Notes under the pieces: model-generated
Told to the model about the DNA's origin: nothing
Database searches by the model: none
Seen by the model: only the letters and a program-made list of their open reading frames with translations
Part shown: positions 27,142 to 35,160 of the stretch, in pieces
Position numbering within the stretch: the stretch's first letter is position 1
Layout: each line of letters begins with the position of its first letter
Source of the DNA: Proteobacteria bacterium SG_bin4
GTDB lineage: Bacteria > Pseudomonadota > Gammaproteobacteria > Burkholderiales > Nitrosomonadaceae
Direction of reading: 5' to 3'
DNA: 64,000 nucleotides
NCBI GenBank assembly: GCA_002083395.1
Contig: LWDH01000002.1
Span: forward strand, 16,102 to 80,101
Translations under genes and position numbers: made by a program

Positions 27142-27286
27142 TAGAGACCTTTGCACGGTTACTACGCGGCACAATAATTGCGTTAAAAATTCGCGAAAAA
27201 TGCTCATTTACCTCGTATAAACTCCGCTTTTTCGCAAATTTTTGCCTTATTCTCGTACCGCTCATGACACCGCGCAAAGGCCTCTA
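27142..27286. mobile_element. MITE-like element, family 2, copy A
   Basis: A 145-base element with 18-base inverted ends TAGAGACCTTTGCACGGT (left) and TAGAGGCCTTTGCGCGGT (reverse complement of right), flanked by TA. The interior holds the phrase AATGCTCATTTACCTCGTAT, which also occurs with changes in a second element at 43970-44112. It encodes nothing. The right end supplies the TAG stop codon of the lipoprotein gene that reads into it. The TA duplication points to an IS630/Tc1-type transposase acting in trans. Confidence 0.72.
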
Positions 27287-28183
27287 ATAATCATTCCGAT
27301 CGCGGTACATGACGACCGTGTAATACACGCCATACTCGGTGCCTGGCTGGCGATAAGCATCCAGATCAAAGGGGTAACCATGATGAGAGTCAAGTTTTTT
27401 GGCAACCTTATCGGCGTTAATTTCGTCGTACCAATTCCACTCACCGACATTCAGCCGCTCTGCGACTGCCGAGAAGTATCGCGCCTCTCCTTCATAATAA
27501 CCGCGGATGCGAACCGGGGTGGCTTTATGCTTACGCAGCTGCGCATCCAATTCCTTTGCGGTTAAGTGCGTAAACACCGTCGAAGGTCCAGGGTATTCTT
27601 CGACAATGGCCGCGTATTTGCGGACACCGTCAACCGTATAGGTAGCGAAGTCGGCAATGCGATTTGAATCGGTTGGCAGTTGCTTCAAAGTTGTTTCATC
27701 AAGATCGATCCACACCTTTGATTGCGGCCCGGGACCTTTGTGCAGCACCAGCGAGAAGCGAGTCTCGCCGTTAACACTGCCGACGGTAATAGAAACCGGG
27801 CGAGCGCCGCTGGCGGCGATTCCAGGTTCAATCCCGGCAGCGGTCAGTTCCGGTAGTGTAATACTTTCCGTATTTGCAACGCGATAGATGATAGCGGCGA
27901 AGCGTCGAAGATCGTTTTCACCGTAAGCAGAGATTCGAGTCAGGTGCATTTCCGGAACATCAGCGTCGCTGACGTACTTCGGGTTGATATCGTGTGACCA
28001 CAGCCAGCCTTCGGGAGGATTGGGAGAGAATTTCATCGATTCACCATTTTTCGTTGATCCAGTATCGGTTGATTGATTATTTCCCGTTCCTGGTGTGTTC
28101 ACTTTGAGACTGCTATCGGTACTGCATCCAATAGTCATGGCGACTGCGAGAATGGCAACAATAAATTGCGATCGGTAAAACAT
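27284..28183 (-). CDS. Lipoprotein with polyglycine-hydrolase-like BTRD1 repeats
   Basis: About 299 residues. Signal peptide with lipobox TIGC (Cys about residue 20), then a Ser/Thr/Gly/Asn-rich linker to about residue 55. Four repeats of roughly 50 residues follow, each closing with an aromatic pattern: ISAYGENDLRRFAAIIYR, FATYTVDGVRKYAAIVEE, IRGYYEGEARYFSAVAER and the final YGVYYTVVMYRD. This matches bacterial tandem repeat domain 1 found next to beta-lactamase-like domains in polyglycine hydrolases, but no catalytic domain is present here. A GGAGG precedes the second of two ATGs (28183). Likely a binding lipoprotein; role unknown. Confidence 0.72.
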   Translation of the reverse strand: MFYRSQFIVAILAVAMTIGCSTDSSLKVNTPGTGNNQSTDTGSTKNGESMKFSPNPPEGWLWSHDINPKYVSDADVPEMHLTRISAYGENDLRRFAAIIYRVANTESITLPELTAAGIEPGIAASGARPVSITVGSVNGETRFSLVLHKGPGPQSKVWIDLDETTLKQLPTDSNRIADFATYTVDGVRKYAAIVEEYPGPSTVFTHLTAKELDAQLRKHKATPVRIRGYYEGEARYFSAVAERLNVGEWNWYDEINADKVAKKLDSHHGYPFDLDAYRQPGTEYGVYYTVVMYRDRNDY

Positions 28184-28186
28184 CAT

Positions 28187-28544
28187 GGATCCTCCATTCG
28201 AATATTGGTGGAAGTTTGAGTCGCAGCGATTTTTTCCTATAGCGATATTTTACTGCCAATCCGGCTTTAAACCGCTGTGACTTTTCTCACAGCTTGAATT
28301 CAATTGAGCTGAGAGCAGTTCTTTGCTCGGAAATTTCTAGCGGCGGATAGTCGATAACGAAATAATCATGTCGGTTCAAGCTATTAGCTTGTCTTTGTAA
28401 ACCATTCCACGGAGCCATCGTTATTAGGCAACCTTTTACATGATTTCCAAGAAATGGTCGACCGTAGAGGCTTCAATTTATCAAACGAGCAACAATGCAA
28501 GCTCATCACTTCAAGAAGCATGAGCCCGATGTTATCGCAGTTTA
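28187..28544. other. Divergent intergenic region before the ATP-grasp cassette
   Basis: 358 bases between the divergent lipoprotein and ATP-grasp genes, with no open frame worth naming. It contains a perfect hairpin GCTGTGA - CTTTTC - TCACAGC at 28274-28293 without a T-run, which could be an operator-type dyad rather than a terminator. No convincing -35/-10 pair or Shine-Dalgarno for the ATP-grasp gene was found, so regulation of the cassette cannot be read from the sequence. Confidence 0.4.
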
Positions 28545-29633
28545 ATGATGAATAAGCTCAATATCGCTTATACCTGCAATGTCAGAAGGCCGGACATGGA
28601 AGATCCGCGGTATGGCGAATTTGAAAGCCCGTCAACCATTGCCGCGATTACCGCAGCGTTGGAGCGAGTCGGAGCGAATGTCGAGCTGATTGATGTAGGG
28701 CCTGACATTTATCATCAGCTTGAGAAAAGGAAAAACAATATCGACCTGGTGTTCAACAACACCGAAGGATTGGACGAACAAGAATTGCGCGAAGCTATCG
28801 TGCCATTCTTTTGCGAACATCTGCACATTCCGTATTCCGGCAGTAGCCCGAAAACCTTCATCAACAAGATGGATAAAGCAACTGCGAAGCGGATTGTTGC
28901 TTACGATGGCGTGCCTACGGCGAAATTTCAGTTGATGATGCCTGGCGACCGGTTGCAAAACTTGTCGTTTCCGCTGATGGTGAAACCTTACAGCGAAGGC
29001 ACCAGCATTGGTATCAACCAGAATAGTAAGGTCCATAGCGTGACGGAGCTCAACGAAGCGCTGGATGCCATTTACCAGCAGTTCAACCAACCGGCATTGG
29101 TAGAAGAGTTTCTGCCGGGGCTTGAATATACCATCGGCATCATTGGCAATCATGTTTTACCGATTTTGGAGTTCGATTTTGCAAAAATTCCCGGACAACC
29201 GCAGGTTCGGGATCCCCATGTGAAAAATATAGAAAATCCTTACGTTACTCGACTTGCATGGAGTGATAAGGCAATCCACTTTGCAAAACTTGCCATTACC
29301 GCGCATGAATCGCTGGAAGTGCGTGACTACAACCGCATGGATTTCCGCGAACGCGATGGCCAGTTGTATTTTCTCGAGGCCAACGTCATTCCAGGCTTGC
29401 ATCCTACCGAAGCGGATTTGACCAATATGTGCCGTCATGCCGGCATTCCGCACAATGACATGATCGCCTTGATTGTCGATGTCGCGATTCAACGTCTCAG
29501 GAAACGTTTCCCCAGCCGGTTCGATGGGAAAACTGAAGTTTTGGAAGAATTGTCGGCGGCTGCTTTTGCAAAAGCTGCAAAAAAAGGTGTGATGACGCAC
29601 CAGGATCGTGTTTATAACTTACTTGGAAATTAA
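28545..29633 (+). CDS. ATP-grasp ligase related to D-alanine--D-alanine ligase
   Basis: A 362-residue ATP-grasp enzyme of the Ddl fold. Visible: the N-terminal domain with DLVFNNTEGLDEQELREA and HIPYSGSSPKTFINKMDK, the ATP-grasp Lys in FPLMVKPYSEGTSIGI, the VEEFLPGLEYTIGI strand, and the metal site MDFRERDGQLYFLEANVIPGLHP (split: Asp at MDF, then Glu-Ala-Asn). It is probably not the house-keeping Ddl, because it heads a cassette with a GNAT gene and an atypical DapF-like epimerase rather than sitting in a mur/fts cluster. It likely ligates an amino acid to a carboxylate; substrates unknown. Two tandem ATGs could start it. Confidence 0.82.
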   Translation: MMNKLNIAYTCNVRRPDMEDPRYGEFESPSTIAAITAALERVGANVELIDVGPDIYHQLEKRKNNIDLVFNNTEGLDEQELREAIVPFFCEHLHIPYSGSSPKTFINKMDKATAKRIVAYDGVPTAKFQLMMPGDRLQNLSFPLMVKPYSEGTSIGINQNSKVHSVTELNEALDAIYQQFNQPALVEEFLPGLEYTIGIIGNHVLPILEFDFAKIPGQPQVRDPHVKNIENPYVTRLAWSDKAIHFAKLAITAHESLEVRDYNRMDFRERDGQLYFLEANVIPGLHPTEADLTNMCRHAGIPHNDMIALIVDVAIQRLRKRFPSRFDGKTEVLEELSAAAFAKAAKKGVMTHQDRVYNLLGN

Positions 29634-29649
29634 TGAGTCGATTAGAAAT

Positions 29650-30096
29650 ATGATTACTGCAATTACTAAAGATATATGCCCGGAGCTTGAAAAGATTGCC
29701 ATGCAGGATATTGGCGCAATGTATCAACCGGATATCCGGGAAGAGTTGGATGGTATCGGAAACGGTAAATATTTTGGATTTTGTGCGATAGAAGATAACA
29801 AGCCAGTCGGCTATGTGATTGCCAAAAGGACGGTCAATACGTATCAACTGATGGTAATCGCGATCGACAAAGATCATCGCAACAAAGGCTACGGCACTTT
29901 GCTGGTGGACGCGATCTTTACTGAAATTCAGAGACAAGGCGGCAGGATTCTGAACGTGATTATCGATGCCGATGCCAATGACAGTTTGCGTTTTTATCTT
30001 AAAAACGGCTTTGTTTTGACCGGCATCGTGCAAGACGAATTTATCTCGGGCGTGGCGCAAGCTCACTTGACCAAACGGATGGGATTCAATCCCTGA
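29650..30096 (+). CDS. GNAT-family N-acetyltransferase
   Basis: A 148-residue GNAT protein. Motif A is seen as LMVIAIDKDHRNKGYGTLLVDAI, holding the acetyl-CoA pyrophosphate loop with pattern H-R-N-K-G-Y-G. Motif B follows as DANDSLRFYLKNGFVLTGIV. The ATG at 29650 is used because the frame upstream of it overlaps the preceding gene and adds residues without family character. It starts 17 bases after the ATP-grasp gene, so the two are co-transcribed. The acceptor substrate is unknown and may be the product of the neighbouring ligase or epimerase. Confidence 0.82.
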   Translation: MITAITKDICPELEKIAMQDIGAMYQPDIREELDGIGNGKYFGFCAIEDNKPVGYVIAKRTVNTYQLMVIAIDKDHRNKGYGTLLVDAIFTEIQRQGGRILNVIIDADANDSLRFYLKNGFVLTGIVQDEFISGVAQAHLTKRMGFNP

Positions 30097-30153
30097 TCCA
30101 ATACTTAATGACCAGTATTTTTCTACTTTCGATACAAATTTGAGGATACCGAT

Positions 30154-30990
30154 ATGAGAATCAAAGCGACAAAGATGGATGGATGCGGCAATTCTTTTTT
30201 AGTCATCGATGAGATGCAAACGCCACTCGAAGGCTTTGATCGTGCTCAGATTTCATCGGCATTGGCAACGCAGCAAGAAACCGACGGTATTCTGTATGTT
30301 GACCGCATGCAGGGCGCGCTGACGATGAAAATATTTGACCGCGATGGCACGGAAGAGACCATGTGCGGCAATGGTTTACGCTGCGCTACACGTTATTTCC
30401 GTGATCGTTATGTTACCAGCGATGTATTTACGATCATAACCGGCGATGGCGCGAAAGAAGTCGTGGTGGAACAGGAGTTGGTTGAGGTGAATCTGGGGCA
30501 AGTAAGAGATTACCGGCAAATCGACAACCATATCCACTATGCCTATACCGGTGTGCCCCATGTCGTCGTGATCGGTTCCGAATTAGATTTGGAGTCGGCC
30601 AGATCGCTTGGTAAAGCATTGCGTGAAGATCAATCACTGTGCGAGTATCTCGGTCACCCAGAAGGTGTCAATGTTAACTGCATCTGGCGCGTGGATGATG
30701 GTATCGCTGTGCGCACGTTTGAAGTGGGCGTTGAAGATCTTACACTAAGTTGCGGAACCGGCAGCGCAGCGAGTGCTTATGTTGCTTCCAGAGTGTTTGG
30801 GACGTCATTGCCGATTCGCACTCATTCGCTCGGCGGCAGCTTGCGGGTCCGGGAAGATAAAGGTGGTTTGGCGATTTGCGGCCCCACTCGCTATCAAGGG
30901 AAAGTGACCGGTTTTGCCGCCGCCACGTACACGAAACCGGTTATGCCGTTTGATTTCTGGACGCATAATTATGCGTGGCAAGGATTATAA
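30154..30990 (+). CDS. Diaminopimelate epimerase-fold protein with altered substrate site
   Basis: A 278-residue DapF-fold protein. Both catalytic cysteines are present: Cys71 in TMCGNGLRC and Cys200 in LSCGTGSAAS. In DapF the substrate carboxylate is held by the Glu-Arg of an E-R-G-x-G-E-T motif just before the second cysteine. Here the matching stretch is FEVGVEDLTLSC, with Val191 where Arg is expected and one extra residue. The N-terminal G-N-D-F is G-N-S-F. It is therefore a probable amino-acid racemase/epimerase with another substrate. GAGG precedes the ATG by 8 bases. It follows the GNAT gene by 57 bases. Confidence 0.78.
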   Translation: MRIKATKMDGCGNSFLVIDEMQTPLEGFDRAQISSALATQQETDGILYVDRMQGALTMKIFDRDGTEETMCGNGLRCATRYFRDRYVTSDVFTIITGDGAKEVVVEQELVEVNLGQVRDYRQIDNHIHYAYTGVPHVVVIGSELDLESARSLGKALREDQSLCEYLGHPEGVNVNCIWRVDDGIAVRTFEVGVEDLTLSCGTGSAASAYVASRVFGTSLPIRTHSLGGSLRVREDKGGLAICGPTRYQGKVTGFAAATYTKPVMPFDFWTHNYAWQGL

Positions 30991-31050
30991 TTTTGATACT
31001 GCCATCTGCTTGGTTTTTATGTTCCGATCATTGTTGTTATTAGGCTTATT

Positions 31051-31329
31051 ATGGATTATGAGTTCTCGTGGGTGACCTTTTTTTTAATCATGATTGCGAT
31101 GGCTCTCGCCGATGTGTGCTGGACGCTTTACTTTATTGACGTGGAGGAAAGAAGGGCGCACGCCGCGGCATTCTGGTCGGCGATGATTATTCTGGTAACT
31201 GCTTTTACCGTCACCAATTATGTCGAGAACAAAATCTACATTGCTGCTGCATTTCTTGGCGCCTATGCCGGTACCTACGGAACGATCGTCTGGAAAAAGA
31301 AAACCGAAAACCGTGAAAAATCCGGATAA
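31051..31329 (+). CDS. Small three-helix membrane protein of unknown function
   Basis: A 92-residue protein with three predicted membrane segments (about residues 6-27, 40-58 and 62-80) and a lysine-rich cytoplasmic tail (KKKTENREKSG). An ADVCWTLYFIDVEERR turn lies between the first two helices. I do not recognise a named family. It is 60 bases downstream of the epimerase-like gene and in the same direction, so it may be the last gene of the ATP-grasp/GNAT/epimerase cassette. A perfect GCCACGA/TCGTGGC hairpin follows at 31342-31360. Confidence 0.6.
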   Translation: MDYEFSWVTFFLIMIAMALADVCWTLYFIDVEERRAHAAAFWSAMIILVTAFTVTNYVENKIYIAAAFLGAYAGTYGTIVWKKKTENREKSG

Positions 31330-31341
31330 CCGGTTTTAAAA

Positions 31342-31360
31342 GCCACGAGGGTATCGTGGC
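31342..31360 (+). terminator. Possible hairpin terminator after the epimerase cassette
   Basis: Perfect 7-bp stem GCCACGA - GGGTA - TCGTGGC, 12 bases after the stop of the small membrane protein. No T-run follows directly, so it would be a weak or Rho-aided terminator. It separates the cassette from the fabF-like gene 190 bases further on. Confidence 0.4.
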
Positions 31361-31547
31361 AAGTCATGCAAAAATCATTTCCCTCCAAGACGTAATGACT
31401 TGATCAGCCAGTGTTTTGCAATGATCCGTGCATCCCGCGCTCCGGTTGCTGGTTTGACAGCACTTTCCGCTTTCAGTATATTCCAAAGAACAGTGTTATG
31501 ACTTGTTTTCAAAAGCTCCTGCCTTAATATTCTCTGTCTGATTTCTT

Positions 31548-32765
31548 ATGCGTATCGTAGTAACTGGAATGGGGATTGTTTCACCGATCGGTATCGGTGT
31601 TGAAAAATTCTGGGAAAATGCAGTAGCCGGTGTCAACGGCATTGCCGGTATTCAAAGTTTTGATGCTGCCAAGCAGCGCTCCCGGATTGCCGGTGAGATT
31701 ACCGATTTCGATCCCGCAACATTTTTGTCTGCCAAGCAAATCGAACAAACCGACCGTTTCACGCAATTGGCGCTGCATGCCGCCAATCAGGCGATAACGG
31801 ATGCCGGCAGTCTTGAAAGTTATGAACCGCGGCGGCTGGCGGTATGCCTGGGGTCCGGCATGGGTGGGTTTTCAACCTTTGAATACTCCGCAGCGCGCAA
31901 ACTGCAAAGTAAATCGATTCCGCCATTTTCTGTCCCGCGCATCATGGCTAACTCGGCAGGTGCCTGGATTGCCACTCAATACGGCTTGAAGGGCAGCAAT
32001 TTAACCTGCAGCACCGCTTGCTCATCTGGCGCGAACGCCATCGGCATGGCGCTTGATCTGCTGCGCAGCGGCAAAGCCGATGCCGTAGTGACCGGCGGCG
32101 CGGAAGCCTGTGTATTGCCGCTGACGATGTCCGGTTTCGAAGCATTGTTTGCATTGTCCACCGGTTTCAATAACGATCCGGCGCATGCCTCACGGCCGTT
32201 CGCCAAAGGCCGCGACGGTTTTGTGATGGGTGAGGGTGCGGGCATTTTGATCCTGGAGCGCGAAGAAGCCGCGCAGCAACGCGGCGCCAAAATTTATGCG
32301 GAATTGGCCGGTTACGGCTGCGCCTGCGACGCGACGCACATCGTTGCGCCGGACATGGACGGGCAAGTCGCGGCAATGCAAGCCGCGCTCGACGATGCCG
32401 GATTGACCCCGGACAAGATCGATTACATCAACGCTCACGCCACTTCGACTCCGATCGGCGATGTCGTCGAAACCAAAGCGATCAAGCAGTTATTCGGCGA
32501 ACGCGCCAAAGAGATACCGATCAGCGCCACCAAATCGATGGTCGGCCATAGCATCGGCGCTTCCGCCGCGATCGGCAGCATCGCCGCGATTATGACCTTG
32601 CAAACCGGCACCATCCATCCGACAATCAACCTGCTCGAAGCCGATCCCGAATGCGACCTCGACTATACGCCCAACACCGCCGTACAAAAATACGTGCGCA
32701 CCGTGCTGTGCAATGCCTTCGGCTTCGGTGGCAACAACGCCAGCCTCATTTATACAACCCGTTAA
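31548..32765 (+). CDS. Beta-ketoacyl-ACP synthase (FabF type)
   Basis: A 405-residue ketosynthase of KAS II type. Active-site Cys lies in TACSSGANAIG (about residues 162-172), the first His in INAHATSTPIGD and the second in SMVGHSIGASAAIG. The tail is NAFGFGGNNASLIY. It condenses acyl-ACP with malonyl-ACP. It is not in a fab cluster (no fabH, fabD or fabG), but is followed 22 bases later by its own acyl carrier protein gene, so it may serve a dedicated acyl chain rather than bulk lipid synthesis. The coding sequence is GC-richer in its 3' half. Confidence 0.9.
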   Translation: MRIVVTGMGIVSPIGIGVEKFWENAVAGVNGIAGIQSFDAAKQRSRIAGEITDFDPATFLSAKQIEQTDRFTQLALHAANQAITDAGSLESYEPRRLAVCLGSGMGGFSTFEYSAARKLQSKSIPPFSVPRIMANSAGAWIATQYGLKGSNLTCSTACSSGANAIGMALDLLRSGKADAVVTGGAEACVLPLTMSGFEALFALSTGFNNDPAHASRPFAKGRDGFVMGEGAGILILEREEAAQQRGAKIYAELAGYGCACDATHIVAPDMDGQVAAMQAALDDAGLTPDKIDYINAHATSTPIGDVVETKAIKQLFGERAKEIPISATKSMVGHSIGASAAIGSIAAIMTLQTGTIHPTINLLEADPECDLDYTPNTAVQKYVRTVLCNAFGFGGNNASLIYTTR

Positions 32766-32787
32766 ACTCACAATAGGTGCCCTAACC

Positions 32788-33042
32788 ATGGATACAGCAG
32801 AACTCGAAGCAAAAGTGATCGAATTCATCGCGTCGAAAGTCGACAATGTCGACGCCTCGACGATCACCACCGCCTCCAAATTCGACGAACTCGGACTCGA
32901 CTCGATGGACACCATTCAACTGCTGTTTGACGCCGAGGATACCTTTGGTGTTACTTTCGACGGTGAGGAAGTCAAAACCCTGCGTAGCGTCGGCGACATC
33001 ATCGACTATATCAGCAAGCACCCGCCGGAGGGGGAGGCCTAG
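32788..33042 (+). CDS. Acyl carrier protein
   Basis: An 84-residue ACP with the phosphopantetheine serine in LGLDSMDTIQLL (about residues 36-47; DSM instead of the commoner DSL) and an acidic helix III. Overall length is typical. Start at ATG 32788, after an AGGTG-like site; a longer frame begins inside the synthase gene but has no family character. It pairs with the upstream FabF-like enzyme. It is probably a second ACP besides the house-keeping acpP, which is not in this window. Confidence 0.88.
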   Translation: MDTAELEAKVIEFIASKVDNVDASTITTASKFDELGLDSMDTIQLLFDAEDTFGVTFDGEEVKTLRSVGDIIDYISKHPPEGEA

Positions 33043-33162
33043 GGTCGAGGATCCAACACAAAGGGATATCCGTGAACGATTCCGTATTGGATTTCATTTC
33101 TGACGTAATGATTTGCGCGATTTTGAGCGTCGAATTGAAGTTGGGCCTCGGCGTAGATGTCT
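33043..33162. other. Short gap between ACP and interrupted nuclease-like gene
   Basis: A 34-codon frame starts at GTG 33072 behind AAGGGA and ends at 33176, overlapping the next reading frame. It has no recognisable character and may be chance. No terminator was seen after the ACP gene. Codon use changes from here to 34221, compatible with inserted DNA. Confidence 0.3.
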
Positions 33163-34221
33163 ATGGCTCCTACTGACGATTGGACGGTTCTACGCAATCA
33201 TCTGGCAAGCAATATCTCGGCTCCGCCGAACGAGACGTATTTGACGTCGGCAGACTTGATTCAAGACGTCGACTTGCTAGCAGACATCTTTCCATCCGAG
33301 AAGCTTCGTAACCCTGACGCTTCGCTATGAGTCGGCTGGGTTGTCGGCCAGTTAGTTGAGAATCCGACCGGAGTGCCATGGCATTGGCAAGCGCTCCACT
33401 GCTACGCAGAAATCGTTCGACAGGTTTCTCACCTTCCCGGTTGGCCCACACTGCGGCAGCGTCTCCCGTCGCACCGAGGGTTTGAGAATCAGTTGCTTGC
33501 CACTTTCTTCCTGCATAGCCACTGCTCAGTGCAAGCAATTGAAGACGCGATTCTTGGCGTGGAGGCTGATATCGAAGTGCGTGTCGATGAGACACCTGCT
33601 TTCGTGGAGGTCAAGACCATCGATCAGTCTGCCAAGCAAATTCGTATGTTTCAAGCGGTGGGAAGCATTTCGACGATTTTGCATAACGAATGTCCAAAGG
33701 CTCCAGACGGCAAATCTCTATCCCTGGTGGATTTCGATGGCGTGGTTCCGAAAGATATCAGTATTGATGAGTGGCGACGGCTTCTTTTACCGTTGCCGAT
33801 GGGTCCCGAGGCGCGCCGGATCGATCTAGGTCAGGGGTATGTCGTTAACTTAGAGTTCAGATTGTCCGGTCAGGGAAAGATCCGAGGCCTCAACGTCTTC
33901 CGTAATCTAGGGAATCACCTTGCCACAACAGAAGCAAGGATCCCGGTTGGTTCCACATCCAGAGTCCTGTTTCTCGCTGTGGTACCGGTCGCTACGATCT
34001 GGGAGTTGCGGAAGCATGATTTCTCTCTCGTCCAAAGGTATTTTGAGGCGCGGAAGGTACTTGGTTTGCTCTTCTTGGGATGGGTGCCGGGCACTGCATC
34101 ACTGAACTTCACCCGTCTTGGCATCTTGAAAACTGCGTATAGCACTGATCAAGTAGCGACACTCGAAAGAGCCTTGCCAATTGAATGGAGGTTTCCCTAC
34201 GAGGAGAAGTGGATTAGTTAA
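33163..34221 (+). pseudogene. PD-(D/E)XK-like nuclease gene interrupted by an in-frame TGA
   Basis: Frame 33163-33327 (55 residues, starting MAPTDDWTVLRNHL) runs into TGA at 33328-33330. The same frame then stays open to 34221, with coding character continuing at once as VGWVVGQLVENPTGVPWHW. The downstream part could restart at GTG 33373 and would give 282 residues. It contains ADIEVRVDETPAFVEVKT, matching the Asp-x(n)-Glu-x-Lys core of restriction-type nucleases. The rest is unrecognised. Most likely one gene of about 350 residues broken by a nonsense change; a translated second half or a sequencing error are alternatives. Confidence 0.55.
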
Positions 34222-34254
34222 CCCGCGTAAGGCGGAAGCTGAAAGTGTTCCGCC
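34218..34254. repeat. REP-like palindromic repeat, copy 1
   Basis: A 37-base unit, TTAACCCGCGTAAGGCGGAA followed by a GGCGGAA/TTCCGCC stem, begins at the stop codon of the interrupted nuclease-like gene. A direct copy with several changes lies at 35124-35160 (begins TTAACCTGCATAAGGTGGAA). The two copies enclose only the PEP-CTERM gene. Confidence 0.6.
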
Positions 34255-34348
34255 CCAATCACTTCGTCGCCGGTTTCGGTTTGGTTTCAATGTTAGTCAT
34301 TCAAGCAAAAACTCTTCCAATCTTGTTACATAGGAGAATCATTAAAAT

Positions 34349-35077
34349 ATGTTCATCGCAATGACAATCAATATGCGTCGCTTGTTGCTACTGCTCATCT
34401 CCATAGGCGCTATTCTGTTGTACATGGGAGCTGCCCATGCTGGTGTGGCAGTCGTATTGCCTAGCGACCAACAAACCTCATGTGGTACTCCAAGTAACCC
34501 CATTTTTAGTTTTCCGTGCGGGGAAGTGCATCTGGGTCCTGGATTGGGTACGATTCCTGGCGTTGGTGTTTCTGAGCAACGCGCTGCCGCGGAGTTTCCG
34601 ATTGCTGGGATTGCCGGGCTTCACAGCGCGATTCTTGTGCTTACCGCAACAGGAAGGTCACCTTACTCCACTCTCCAGGGCGATCCGGTGATTGAGTTTC
34701 GCGGTTATCAGGGAGACGGATTGATTTCTGCTTCTGACGTAAGTGCAGGCACATTCTTGTTTGCTGCATCATTTCCTGACCACCTTGCGATCTACAGCTT
34801 TGACGTAACAACCTTTATCTCCGAAGCGCTAGGCCAAGGGTGGTCTCACGTGGGCTTTTCGTTGCGTGATGTGGCATTTGGAAGTAGCATTTCATTTAGT
34901 CCGAGGCATTCTGGGAATGGTAATTTCCTTCAAATCGACGCAGATCTTGTCCCTCTTCCTGCGATTCCGGAGCCTTCCGGTTATGCTCTGATGCTGGCCG
35001 GATTGTGCATACTGGTGGTTTCAGCTCGTCACCTCTCTTCACCACCCCGGTATCCCGGTGCGGGGCGCTTCGCTTGA
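34349..35077 (+). CDS. PEP-CTERM sorting domain protein
   Basis: A 242-residue exported protein with a signal peptide ending near GAAHAG (about residue 31) and a C-terminal PEP-CTERM tripartite signal. The tail has IPEPSGYALM, a hydrophobic stretch (about 212-226) and basic residues, but runs on for some 15 residues after the helix (SSPPRYPGAGRFA), longer than usual. PEP-CTERM proteins are processed by an exosortase and often accompany exopolysaccharide production; no exosortase gene is in the window. Three possible ATG starts (34349, 34361, 34373); an AGGAG lies 12 bases before the first. Flanked by two REP-like repeats. Confidence 0.75.
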   Translation: MFIAMTINMRRLLLLLISIGAILLYMGAAHAGVAVVLPSDQQTSCGTPSNPIFSFPCGEVHLGPGLGTIPGVGVSEQRAAAEFPIAGIAGLHSAILVLTATGRSPYSTLQGDPVIEFRGYQGDGLISASDVSAGTFLFAASFPDHLAIYSFDVTTFISEALGQGWSHVGFSLRDVAFGSSISFSPRHSGNGNFLQIDADLVPLPAIPEPSGYALMLAGLCILVVSARHLSSPPRYPGAGRFA

Positions 35078-35123
35078 GTTCCGGCGGACTTCTCCTCGCT
35101 ACGCCGAAGCGGGCTTCGATTGA

Positions 35124-35160
35124 TTAACCTGCATAAGGTGGAAGCCAGAGGCGTTCTGCC
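35124..35160. repeat. REP-like palindromic repeat, copy 2
   Basis: Direct, diverged copy of the unit at 34218-34254: TTAACCTGCATAAGGTGGAA then a loop and TTCTGCC, so the stem now needs G-U pairs. The surrounding 35078-35344 holds no gene that I can support. Confidence 0.55.

Noticed and set aside
30154..30990. Straight annotation as housekeeping diaminopimelate epimerase dapF
   Set aside because: The substrate-binding Arg before the second cysteine is replaced, and the gene lies with an ATP-grasp ligase and an acetyltransferase rather than in a lysine or murein context.
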